NCBI GenBank assembly: GCA_001825565.1
Contig: MHXM01000018.1
Span: 1,779 to 8,759, forward strand
Direction of reading: 5' to 3'
Source of the DNA: Desulfuromonadaceae bacterium GWC2_58_13
GTDB lineage: Bacteria > Desulfobacterota > Desulfuromonadia > Desulfuromonadales > Trichloromonadaceae
DNA length: 6,981 bases
Of the stretch, positions 1 through 5,887 are shown piece by piece; the first letter of the stretch is position 1; every line of letters starts with the position of its first letter. The notes under the pieces are model-generated. The model saw only the letters and a program-made list of their open reading frames with translations. It was not told where the DNA came from and did no database searches. Position numbers and translations under genes: made by a program.

Positions 1-30
1 GCATAGGTTTCCGGGGAATTGGAAGTCGTC

Positions 31-98
31 GTCATCCCCGCGCGGACGGGGATCCAACTTGGTTAAAACCACTGGATTCCCGCCTGCGCGGGCATGAC
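31..98. repeat. REP-like composite palindrome upstream of pgm
   Basis: Two 26-base arms (31-56 and 73-98) are inverted copies of each other, matching at 22 of 26 positions. They read GTCAT.CCCGCGC.G.CGGG.ATCCA on one strand and its complement on the other. Each arm also folds on itself: ATCCCCG (34-40) with CGGGGAT (47-53), and CCCGC (79-83) with GCGGG (88-92). The 16-base centre holds a further small palindrome, TGGTT-AA-AACCA (60-71). This matches the general look of the dispersed 'TGGATTCCCGCCTGCGCGGG' repeats seen in many proteobacterial genomes. It may act as a transcription barrier or mRNA stabiliser for the gene to the left, but that is inference. Confidence 0.75.
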
Positions 99-182
99 AG
101 CAGTGAGTAGCACCTGAAAGGCTTGCACCTCGGAATCCCGGAAATGATAACAGGGGCACTGGGACGAGGGAAAAACTATTCC

Positions 183-210
183 TTGCCAATATGTGGAATA
201 TTGGTAAAAA
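183..210 (+). promoter_or_regulatory. Candidate pgm promoter with an embedded operator-like dyad
   Basis: TTGCCA (183-188) could serve as -35 and TAAAAA (205-210) as -10, with a 16-base spacer; each matches the sigma-70 consensus at 4 of 6 positions. Nearly the whole spacer is a perfect inverted repeat, CCAATAT-GTGGA-ATATTGG (186-204). On RNA it extends to ten pairs if one G-U wobble is allowed. A dyad between -35 and -10 is a classic repressor site, but I do not recognise the motif as belonging to a named regulator. The promoter call is moderate to weak; the palindrome itself is certain. Confidence 0.4.
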
Positions 211-248
211 TACCCTGTCATCCCCGGCAATTATATTATTGCACCGAT

Positions 249-255
249 AAAGGAG
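249..255 (+). promoter_or_regulatory. Ribosome binding site deciding the pgm start
   Basis: AAAGGAG sits 8 bases before the ATG at 264. It is a near-perfect Shine-Dalgarno sequence. It fixes the start there instead of at in-frame upstream codons reaching back to a TTG at 123, which would add 47 residues unlike any phosphoglucomutase N-terminus. Confidence 0.85.
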
Positions 256-263
256 AACGATTC

Positions 264-1916
264 ATGGCCCTGCATCCCCTGGCCGGGCAACCGGCCCCTA
301 AAAGCCTGCTGCCCAACATCCCCCGCCTGATCTGCGACTACTATACCCGCCGCCCCGATCCGGCCGATCCCGGCCAGTTGGTGGCGTTCGGCACTTCGGG
401 GCATCGGGGAGCCTCCGCCAAGGGGACTTTCAACGAAGACCACATCCTGGCCATCGCCCAGGCGATCTGCGACTACCGCCAGCAGGCGGGGATCGTCGGG
501 CCGCTCTTTCTCGGCATGGACACCCACGCCCTGTCCGAGCCGGCCCACGCCAGCGCTCTGCAGGTGCTGGCCGCCAACGGGGTCGAGGTGCGCATCGCCA
601 AAGACTTCGAATATACCCCGACGCCGGTCATCTCCCACGCCATTCTGCGCTACAACCGCGACCACCAGGAACGCCGGGCCGACGGCATCGTCATCACGCC
701 GTCGCACAATCCGCCCGACAACGGCGGCATCAAGTACAACCCGCCCAACGGCGGACCGGCCGACACCGATGTCACCGGCTGGATCGCCGCCGCGGCCAAC
801 AATTACCTGCGCCAGAACCTGCAGGGAATCAAGCGGCTCTCTCTTGACCAGGCGCTGGCCGCCGGGACTACGGCGATGCACGATTACGTCACGCCCTATG
901 TTGACGATCTGGTCAACGTCATCGACATGGAGGCTATAGCCAAGTCCGGCCTGCGCATCGGCGCCGACGCCCTGGGGGGCTCGGGGCTGGGTTTCTGGCG
1001 CCCCATCGCCGACAGGTACGGCCTGAACATCGAGATTATCAACGGCCACCCCGATCCGACTTTCAGTTTCATGAGCATGGATAAGGACGGCAAGATCCGC
1101 ATGGATTGCTCCTCCAGCAGCGCCATGGCCGGACTGATCCAGCTCAAGGACAAATACGACATCGCTTTCGGCAACGACCCGGATTTCGACCGCCACGGCA
1201 TCGTCACCCCCTCGGCCGGGCTGATGAACCCCAACCATTACCTGGCCGTGGCCATCCACTACCTGTTCGGCAGCCGCAAGGGCTGGCGGACGGACGCGGC
1301 GGTGGGCAAAACCCTGGTCTCCTCGTCGATGATCGACCGGGTGGCGGCGGATCTGGGACGACCCCTGGCCGAGGTGCCGGTCGGCTTCAAATGGTTCGTC
1401 GCCGGCCTGGTCGATGGTTCCTACGGGTTCGGCGGCGAGGAGAGCGCCGGAGCCTCTTTCCTGCGCCTGGACGGCACGGTCTGGACCACCGACAAGGACG
1501 GTTTCATCCTGGCCCTGCTGGCCGCCGAGATCACCGCCGTCACCGGTCGCGACCCGGCCCGGCATTATCAGGATCTGGTAGAAAAATTCGGCGAGCCGGT
1601 CTACGACCGCATCGACGCCGTGGCCACGGGGCCGCAGAAGGCCGTGCTGGAAAAACTCTCCCCCGACCAAATCGGCGCCGCAATGCTGGCCGGCGAAGCC
1701 ATCACCGCCAAGCTCACCCGGGCGCCGGGCAATGGGGCCGAAATCGGCGGTCTGAAAGTCACCACCGAAAACGGCTGGTTCGCCGCCCGCCCCTCGGGGA
1801 CCGAGGACATTTACAAGATTTACGCCGAATCCTTCAAGGGTGCCGAGCACCTCAAGCAGATCCAGAACGAAGCCCGGGCCATCGTCGGCGCCGCCTTCAA
1901 GGCCGCCGGGGTTTAA
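264..1916 (+). CDS. pgm: Phosphoglucomutase (alpha-D-glucose 1-phosphate / 6-phosphate)
   Basis: This is a cytoplasmic enzyme of 550 residues that interconverts glucose 1-phosphate and glucose 6-phosphate, linking glycolysis to glycogen and to nucleotide-sugar synthesis. The length is close to E. coli Pgm (546). All four signature loops of the alpha-D-phosphohexomutase superfamily are visible. GTSGHRG lies at 43-49 in domain 1. The phosphoserine loop TPSHNPP spans 145-151 with Ser147 as the phosphorylated residue. The Mg2+ loop D-P-D-F-D has Asp305, 307 and 309. The sugar-binding loop GEESAG is at 391-396, and the phosphate-binding loop RPSGTE is at 509-514. The sequence around the phosphoserine (HNPPDNGGIKYNPPNGG) is typical of the Pgm subfamily, not of phosphomannomutase or phosphoglucosamine mutase. 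It appears to be a single-gene unit, since the next gene has its own promoter. Nothing is truncated or missing. Confidence 0.96.
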   Translation: MALHPLAGQPAPKSLLPNIPRLICDYYTRRPDPADPGQLVAFGTSGHRGASAKGTFNEDHILAIAQAICDYRQQAGIVGPLFLGMDTHALSEPAHASALQVLAANGVEVRIAKDFEYTPTPVISHAILRYNRDHQERRADGIVITPSHNPPDNGGIKYNPPNGGPADTDVTGWIAAAANNYLRQNLQGIKRLSLDQALAAGTTAMHDYVTPYVDDLVNVIDMEAIAKSGLRIGADALGGSGLGFWRPIADRYGLNIEIINGHPDPTFSFMSMDKDGKIRMDCSSSSAMAGLIQLKDKYDIAFGNDPDFDRHGIVTPSAGLMNPNHYLAVAIHYLFGSRKGWRTDAAVGKTLVSSSMIDRVAADLGRPLAEVPVGFKWFVAGLVDGSYGFGGEESAGASFLRLDGTVWTTDKDGFILALLAAEITAVTGRDPARHYQDLVEKFGEPVYDRIDAVATGPQKAVLEKLSPDQIGAAMLAGEAITAKLTRAPGNGAEIGGLKVTTENGWFAARPSGTEDIYKIYAESFKGAEHLKQIQNEARAIVGAAFKAAGV

Positions 1917-1927
1917 CGGATTGCCGT

Positions 1928-1955
1928 TTCACCATTGGACAACATCTGGTATAGT
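1928..1955 (+). promoter_or_regulatory. Extended -10 promoter for the Bax-inhibitor-1 gene
   Basis: TATAGT (1950-1955) matches the -10 consensus at 5 of 6 positions. It is preceded by TG at the correct place (TGG then TATAGT), forming an extended -10. TTCACC (1928-1933) lies 16 bases upstream and matches the -35 at 4 of 6. The expected transcription start near 1962 gives a leader of about 30 bases before the ATG at 1992. A nearby TTGGAC (1935-1940) is only 9 bases from the -10 and is too close to be its partner. Confidence 0.55.
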
Positions 1956-1991
1956 TCAGTGTCGTCCATAACAAATTTCAGAGGAGACCTC

Positions 1992-2693
1992 ATGTTCAAC
2001 AGGGAAAATTCCTATTCGAATACCCCGGCCATTGTCGCCACCACCAGTTTCTTTCCCAGTGTCTACGGCTGGATGACCGCCGGGTTGGGCCTGACCGCCC
2101 TGACCGCGCTGCTGACCCTGTCCAGCGAATCGATGCTGCAGCTGATCTTCGGCAACAAGCTGGTTTTCTACGGCCTGATGTTCGGCGAACTCGGCTTGGT
2201 GATCGCCCTGTCGGCGGCCATCAACCGCATCAGCGCGGCCACCGCGACCCTGATGTTCCTGCTCTATTCGGCCCTCAACGGGGTGACCTTCGCTTCGATT
2301 TTCCTGGTCTATACCCAGAGTTCCATCGCCAGCACCTTTTTCGTGGCCGCCGGCACCTTCGCCGGCATGAGCATCTACGGCATGGCCACCAAGCGCGATC
2401 TGACCGGCTGGGGCAGCTTCCTGTTCATGGGACTGATCGGCGTCATCATCGCCTCGCTGGTCAACATTTTCCTGCAGAGCGCGATGATCACCTGGGTCGT
2501 CAGCTACATCGGCGTCTTCGTCTTCGTCGGCCTGACCGCCTACGACACCCAGAAGCTCAAAAGAATCAGCCAGAACGGATTCGCCGACGGCGAATCCCGC
2601 CAGAAAGCCACTATCCTCGGGGCACTGACCCTTTATCTCGATTTCATCAACCTCTTTTTGATGCTGCTGCGGGTGATGGGGAGCCGGCGATAA
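1992..2693 (+). CDS. Bax inhibitor-1 family (YbhL/YccA-like) inner-membrane protein
   Basis: This is a 233-residue, strongly hydrophobic protein with about seven membrane helices, at roughly 24-46, 56-75, 83-107, 115-131, 139-161, 166-185 and 205-227. That is the architecture and size of the BI-1/TMBIM family; E. coli YbhL has 234 residues. Family signatures are AYDTQKLK (183-190) at the end of helix 6 and LGALTLYLDFINLFLMLLR (209-227) in the last helix. Asp185 and Asp217 correspond by position to the pH-sensing aspartate pair described in Bacillus YetJ, a Ca2+ leak channel. E. coli YccA instead modulates the FtsH protease, so the substrate or partner here is open. The start is set by GAGGAG (1981-1986), 5 bases before the ATG; an in-frame TTG at 1935 lacks this support. 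The gene is probably monocistronic, with its own promoter and a strong terminator downstream. Confidence 0.93.
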   Translation: MFNRENSYSNTPAIVATTSFFPSVYGWMTAGLGLTALTALLTLSSESMLQLIFGNKLVFYGLMFGELGLVIALSAAINRISAATATLMFLLYSALNGVTFASIFLVYTQSSIASTFFVAAGTFAGMSIYGMATKRDLTGWGSFLFMGLIGVIIASLVNIFLQSAMITWVVSYIGVFVFVGLTAYDTQKLKRISQNGFADGESRQKATILGALTLYLDFINLFLMLLRVMGSRR

Positions 2694-2694
2694 T

Positions 2695-2773
2695 CGTAGC
2701 GGCAGCCCCCCCCGTGGCTGCCCAGGCATGCATCCGCAGGAATCGAAGGCAGGCACAGGGGCCTGCCCCTACG
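2695..2773. repeat. Pair of inverted REP-like hairpin units (BIME-like)
   Basis: Unit 1 (2695-2723) reads CGTAGCGGCAGCC..., and folds through GGCAGCC (2701-2707) with GGCTGCC (2716-2722). Unit 2 (2748-2773) folds through GGCAGGC (2748-2754) with GCCTGCC (2761-2767). On the opposite strand unit 2 reads CGTAGGGGCAGGC..., so the two units are diverged inverted copies of one element, CGTAG.GGCAG.C. They are separated by about 24 bases of unrelated sequence. The 'GTAGGGGCAGGC' type of hairpin is a familiar dispersed intergenic repeat in GC-rich genomes. Unit 1 begins two bases after the stop codon of the membrane-protein gene, so it lies in its 3' untranslated region. Confidence 0.65.
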
Positions 2774-2776
2774 GCG

Positions 2777-2812
2777 AAAGGACCGGCGCGACTTAGCGAC
2801 CGGTCCTTTTTT
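2777..2812 (+). terminator. Strong Rho-independent terminator
   Basis: AAAGGACCGG (2777-2786) pairs perfectly with CCGGTCCTTT (2800-2809), giving a ten-pair stem. The 13-base loop can partly close further through CGC (2787-2789) with GCG (2796-2798). Six consecutive T (2807-2812) follow the GC-rich part. It ends transcription of the Bax-inhibitor-1 gene and separates it from the transporter downstream. Confidence 0.9.
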
Positions 2813-2850
2813 CCGTGGCCTTTGCCAAGTGGATGGTTTATTAACTTGCC

Positions 2851-3786
2851 ATGTCGACTGCCGCTGAAAAACTTCCACCGAGCCTGAATCGCTATCCCTG
2901 GGGCGCCCTGCTTTCGGCCCTTCTGGCGGTCGTCGTCTGGGGCGGTTCCTTCGCCGTTACCCGCGTGACGGTGCAGGAAATCCCTCCTTTTACCCTGGCC
3001 TTTCTGCGCTTCGCCCTGGCCGCACTCGTGCTTTGGCCGTTGGCCCGCCGGCATCGCCGGGCGGTCATCGCCGCGGAAGACCGTCGCGCTCTGTTTCTGC
3101 TCGGTTTCGTCGGCGTCACCCTCTATTTCAGCTTTGAGAACTTCGGTCTCAAATACACCACCGCTACCCACGGCGCGCTGATCGTCGCCACCATCCCCCT
3201 GACCACCGAAGCCGTTAAAGCCTTCCTTCACCGCCGCCGGCCGAGGCCGCTGGTGTTGGCCGGTTTGCTGATCGCTCTGGTCGGGGTGATCCTGTTGATC
3301 GGTCCACGCGAGGGCGAGGCGACCCTGCTCGGCGACCTGCTGATGCTGGTCGCGGTCACCACCTGGGTCTGGTACACCTTTCTCGCCGACCGGCTGGTCA
3401 AGCGCTATCCCAACCTGCTGCTCACCTTTCGCATCATGACCGTCGGCGCCCTCACCCTTCTTCCCGGCGCATTGCTGGAAGCGCTGCTGTTCCCCCTGCC
3501 CCGTCCGTCGCTCGCGGCCTGGGGCGGCGTCCTGTTTCTCGGCATGATCTGCTCGGCCCTGGCGTACCATCTGTGGAACCGGGCCATCCCCGCTCTCGGC
3601 GTCGCCGTTACCAACAACCTGCTCTACGGTATTCCCCTGGTCGGTGTGATCACCGGGGTTGTCTCTCTCGGCGAAACGCTGACGACCAACATTTTCATCG
3701 GTGGGGCTCTGATCATCGGCGGCGTGCTGCTGGCCTGCCGGGAGCAGACCAACGAACAGAACAAGCGGGACTCTGGTTCAAAATAG
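2851..3786 (+). CDS. DMT-superfamily transporter, EamA type (ten helices)
   Basis: This is a 311-residue integral membrane protein with two tandem EamA domains (about 18-150 and 160-296). Ten predicted helices lie near 16-38, 46-64, 78-98, 103-124, 133-151, 158-178, 190-212, 221-241, 247-270 and 278-295, the normal layout for drug/metabolite exporters. Family marks are WGGSFAVTR (30-38), FLRFALA (51-57), ALAYHLWNRAI (236-246) and the PLVGVITGVVSLGE stretch (262-275). The C-terminus is a short charged tail. The substrate cannot be read from sequence; characterised relatives export amino acids, nucleobases and other metabolites. A terminator lies upstream and a gap of about 150 bases downstream, so it is probably transcribed alone, though no terminator is visible after it. 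The ATG at 2851 has no Shine-Dalgarno sequence in front of it. It is still the best start, because it leaves a 15-residue cytoplasmic lead before helix 1. Confidence 0.92.
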   Translation: MSTAAEKLPPSLNRYPWGALLSALLAVVVWGGSFAVTRVTVQEIPPFTLAFLRFALAALVLWPLARRHRRAVIAAEDRRALFLLGFVGVTLYFSFENFGLKYTTATHGALIVATIPLTTEAVKAFLHRRRPRPLVLAGLLIALVGVILLIGPREGEATLLGDLLMLVAVTTWVWYTFLADRLVKRYPNLLLTFRIMTVGALTLLPGALLEALLFPLPRPSLAAWGGVLFLGMICSALAYHLWNRAIPALGVAVTNNLLYGIPLVGVITGVVSLGETLTTNIFIGGALIIGGVLLACREQTNEQNKRDSGSK

Positions 3787-3814
3787 CTCGGGACGGACAA
3801 TTTCCCCTTTTTCC

Positions 3815-3843
3815 TTCACCATCCCCCCCTTTTATGTTACAAA
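3815..3843 (+). promoter_or_regulatory. Weak candidate promoter upstream of oleA (distal)
   Basis: TTCACC (3815-3820) and TACAAA (3838-3843) are separated by exactly 17 bases and each match consensus at 4 of 6 positions. The spacer contains a run of seven C (3823-3829). The predicted transcript would start near 3850, ahead of both possible oleA starts. Support is only from motif matching. Confidence 0.25.
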
Positions 3844-3869
3844 GCTAATCCGATTCAGGAACCTATTCC

Positions 3870-3898
3870 TTGCCTGAACCGACGACAGCGGTTAAGAT
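3870..3898 (+). promoter_or_regulatory. Candidate promoter of the ole operon (proximal)
   Basis: TTGCCT (3870-3875) and TAAGAT (3893-3898) are separated by 17 bases, with 4 of 6 consensus matches each. Transcription would begin near 3905, leaving about 30 bases before the ATG at 3936. If this is the real promoter, translation cannot begin at the TTG at 3870 and the ATG start is confirmed. Confidence 0.35.
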
Positions 3899-3935
3899 AG
3901 AGCGTTTTACATATTCTGCATTCCGGTGGTGGTTA

Positions 3936-4979
3936 ATGAAGTATTCGAGAGTTTACATAGAATCGGTCGGCTACGAACTGGCGCCGATCGTGGTTACGTC
4001 AACGGAGCTGGAAAACCGGCTCAAGCCGATGTACGACGCTCTGCACATCGCTCCCGGACAACTGGAAGCGTTGACCGGCATTCGCGAGCGGCGCTGGTGG
4101 AAACCGGGCACGCCGATTTCGCAGGGAGCGATCGCCGCCGCCGAGAAGGCGCTGCAGGGACGGGATATCACGCCGCAGGACATCGGCGCGCTGATCTATG
4201 CCGGGGTCTGTCGCGAGCACTTCGAGCCGGCCACCGCCTGCCAGGTCGCGGCCGCCCTCGGCATCCAGGGCAACGCTGCGGTCTATGACATCTCCAACGC
4301 CTGTCTCGGCGTGCTCAACGGCGTCCTCGATATCGCCAACCGCATCGAACTCGGACAGATCCGCGCCGGGATGGTGGTGGCCTGCGAAAGTTCCCGCGAA
4401 ATCAACGAAATCATGATCAAGCGAATGCTCGCTCATCCGACCATGGAACTGTTCACCACCTCTCTGGCCACCTTGACCGGCGGCTCGGGGGCGGTCGCGG
4501 TCCTGCTCACCGACGGTTCTTTCACCCCGTCGCGACGCCCGCGCCTGCTCGGCGGAGTGAATATCGCCGAACCGCAGCACCATGCCTTGTGCCGCTGGGG
4601 CCTCAACGCCGAAGCGCCGGAAAACCCGGTTCCCTACATGAAAACCGATGCGGTGGCGGTCATGAAATACGGCGTCGAACTCGGCAAAAAAACCTGGGAA
4701 GCTTTCATGAATGAACTGGAACTGACCACCGACCGAATCAACAAGGTTATCTGTCACCAGGTCGGCGAGGCTCATCAAAAGCTGATTCTGCAGACCATCG
4801 GCGTGTCGCCGGACAAGGATTTCACCACCTTCGAGTTTCTCGGCAACATGGGGACCGTTTCGCTTCCGGTCACCGCGGCCATCGCCAAGGAACGGGACAT
4901 CCTCCTCCCCGGCGACATCGTCGGCTTTCTGGGTATCGGCAGTGGTCTCAACTGCCTGATGCTGGGGATTCAGTGGTAA
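3936..4979 (+). CDS. oleA: OleA, acyl-CoA head-to-head condensing enzyme (thiolase superfamily)
   Basis: This 347-residue protein is annotated in many genomes as 3-oxoacyl-ACP synthase III. The neighbours and sequence point to OleA, which carries out a non-decarboxylative Claisen condensation of two fatty acyl-CoAs to a 2-alkyl-3-ketoacid, the first step of long-chain olefin synthesis. Visible active-site residues are the nucleophile Cys123 in SNACLG (120-125), His274 in ICHQV, Asn304 in GNMGTVS (303-309), and Glu97 in HFEPAT. The last corresponds to the glutamate that reaches across the dimer in Xanthomonas OleA. The C-terminus GIGSGLNC (333-340) is family-typical. Length is close to the 338 residues of the Xanthomonas enzyme. 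I chose ATG 3936 because the family begins with a sequence like KYSRVYIES. A TTG at 3870 is in frame and would add 22 residues; it has a CAGGA 9 bases upstream, so it is not fully excluded. The ribosome site before 3936 (GGTGG) is weak. The gene is first in the ole operon, and its stop overlaps the oleB start. Confidence 0.92.
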   Translation: MKYSRVYIESVGYELAPIVVTSTELENRLKPMYDALHIAPGQLEALTGIRERRWWKPGTPISQGAIAAAEKALQGRDITPQDIGALIYAGVCREHFEPATACQVAAALGIQGNAAVYDISNACLGVLNGVLDIANRIELGQIRAGMVVACESSREINEIMIKRMLAHPTMELFTTSLATLTGGSGAVAVLLTDGSFTPSRRPRLLGGVNIAEPQHHALCRWGLNAEAPENPVPYMKTDAVAVMKYGVELGKKTWEAFMNELELTTDRINKVICHQVGEAHQKLILQTIGVSPDKDFTTFEFLGNMGTVSLPVTAAIAKERDILLPGDIVGFLGIGSGLNCLMLGIQW

Positions 4980-5887
4980 TGCAAGCATTCTACCCTTTCA
5001 AGAGCCACTTCCTCGATCTGAACGGACTCAAGTACCATTACCTCGACGAGGGCAAAGGCGACCCGGTGGTGATGCTGCACGGCAACCCGAGCTGGTCCTT
5101 TTACTACCGCGAACTGGTGCGCGAGCTGCGGGACGGCTACCGGACGGTGGTGCCAGACCACATCGGCTGCGGGCTGTCGGATAAACCCTCCGACTCCTAT
5201 TATTCCTTCACCCTCAAGCAGCGGGTCGACGATCTCGAGGCGCTGCTCGAACACCTCGGCATCCGCGAGCGCATCACCCTGGTGATGCACGATTGGGGTG
5301 GCATGATCGGCATGACCTACGCTTCCCGCTACCCCGACCGCATCGCCCGGCTGGTGATCCTCAACACCGCGGCCTTTCATTTGCCCAAGGGCAAAAAACT
5401 ACCCCTGGCGCTGAAAATCTGCCGCGATACCAAACTGGGCGCCTTTCTGATCCAGACCTTCAATGCCTTCGCCCGCGGCGCCGCCCTGATCGGTTGCAAG
5501 CGCAAGCCCATGAACGCCGATCTTCGCAGCGCCTACTGCAGCCCCTACGATAACTGGCACAACCGCCTGGCCACCCTGCGCTTTGTTCAGGATATCCCCC
5601 TGCAGCCAGGGGACACCAGCTACGATCTGGTCAGCGAGGTCGACAGCGGCCTGCACCGGTTTGCCGATCGGCCGACGGCGATTTTCTGGGGGGAGAAGGA
5701 CTTCGTCTTCGACCACCATTTCCGCGACGAATGGCAACGACGCTTCCCCAACGCCGAAGTTCATTCATACCCGGATGTCGGCCATTACATCCTTGAAGAC
5801 GCCGGCGATCAGGTGATCCCGCTGATTCGGGAGTTTCTCAAAAAACATCCCCTCAAGACCAAGCCGGCATGGAAAAACCAGCGCTGA
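4979..5887 (+). CDS. oleB: OleB, beta-lactone decarboxylase (haloalkane-dehalogenase-like alpha/beta hydrolase)
   Basis: This is a 302-residue alpha/beta-hydrolase-fold protein. By family and context it removes CO2 from the beta-lactone made by OleC, giving the cis-olefin. The dehalogenase-type layout is clear: oxyanion motif HGNPSW (34-39), nucleophile Asp105 in MHDWGG (103-108), likely acid Asp241 in WGEKD (237-241), and catalytic His269 in DVGHYILED (266-274). An Asp, not a Ser, as nucleophile separates it from esterases and fits OleB. The cap domain lies about 135-225. The start is ATG 4979, whose A is also the last base of the oleA stop (TAATG), giving translational coupling; GGGGA at 4964-4968 is the likely ribosome site. 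A GTG two codons earlier (4973) is possible but too close to that site. The last 19 bases overlap oleC. Without the neighbours it would be called a haloalkane dehalogenase or generic hydrolase. Confidence 0.92.
   Translation: MQAFYPFKSHFLDLNGLKYHYLDEGKGDPVVMLHGNPSWSFYYRELVRELRDGYRTVVPDHIGCGLSDKPSDSYYSFTLKQRVDDLEALLEHLGIRERITLVMHDWGGMIGMTYASRYPDRIARLVILNTAAFHLPKGKKLPLALKICRDTKLGAFLIQTFNAFARGAALIGCKRKPMNADLRSAYCSPYDNWHNRLATLRFVQDIPLQPGDTSYDLVSEVDSGLHRFADRPTAIFWGEKDFVFDHHFRDEWQRRFPNAEVHSYPDVGHYILEDAGDQVIPLIREFLKKHPLKTKPAWKNQR

Noticed and set aside
123..263. A 47-residue N-terminal extension of phosphoglucomutase
   Set aside because: The extension would start at a TTG with no ribosome site, would read through the dyad and the strong AAAGGAG, and does not resemble a phosphoglucomutase N-terminus.
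1..263. CRISPR array, tRNA or other RNA gene in the left intergenic region
   Set aside because: There is only one palindromic element, with no regularly spaced direct repeats and no cloverleaf-like arrangement.
231..1850. A 539-codon open frame on the minus strand, antisense to pgm
   Set aside because: The translation is rich in Gly, Asp, Gln, Val and Arg with no domain signature, and it exactly shadows a gene with all the phosphoglucomutase motifs. Long antisense frames are expected from GC-rich codon use.
1915..1929. Small hairpin AACGG-ATTG-CCGTT at the pgm stop codon as a possible terminator
   Set aside because: A five-pair stem followed by only TTC is too weak for an intrinsic terminator.
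1106..1954. A 282-codon plus-strand frame overlapping the 3' half of pgm
   Set aside because: The Arg/Gly/Pro-rich translation is typical of a +1 shifted GC-rich gene. pgm itself is intact throughout, so there is no frameshift to explain.
2647..3570. A 307-codon minus-strand open frame covering the transporter and the intergenic repeats
   Set aside because: It runs through the terminator and the REP units, is rich in Gln, Gly, Asp and Arg, and has no motif. It is a compositional shadow of the transporter gene.
3999..4988. A 329-codon minus-strand open frame opposite oleA
   Set aside because: It has no motif and a biased composition, and it lies opposite a gene with a complete catalytic set.
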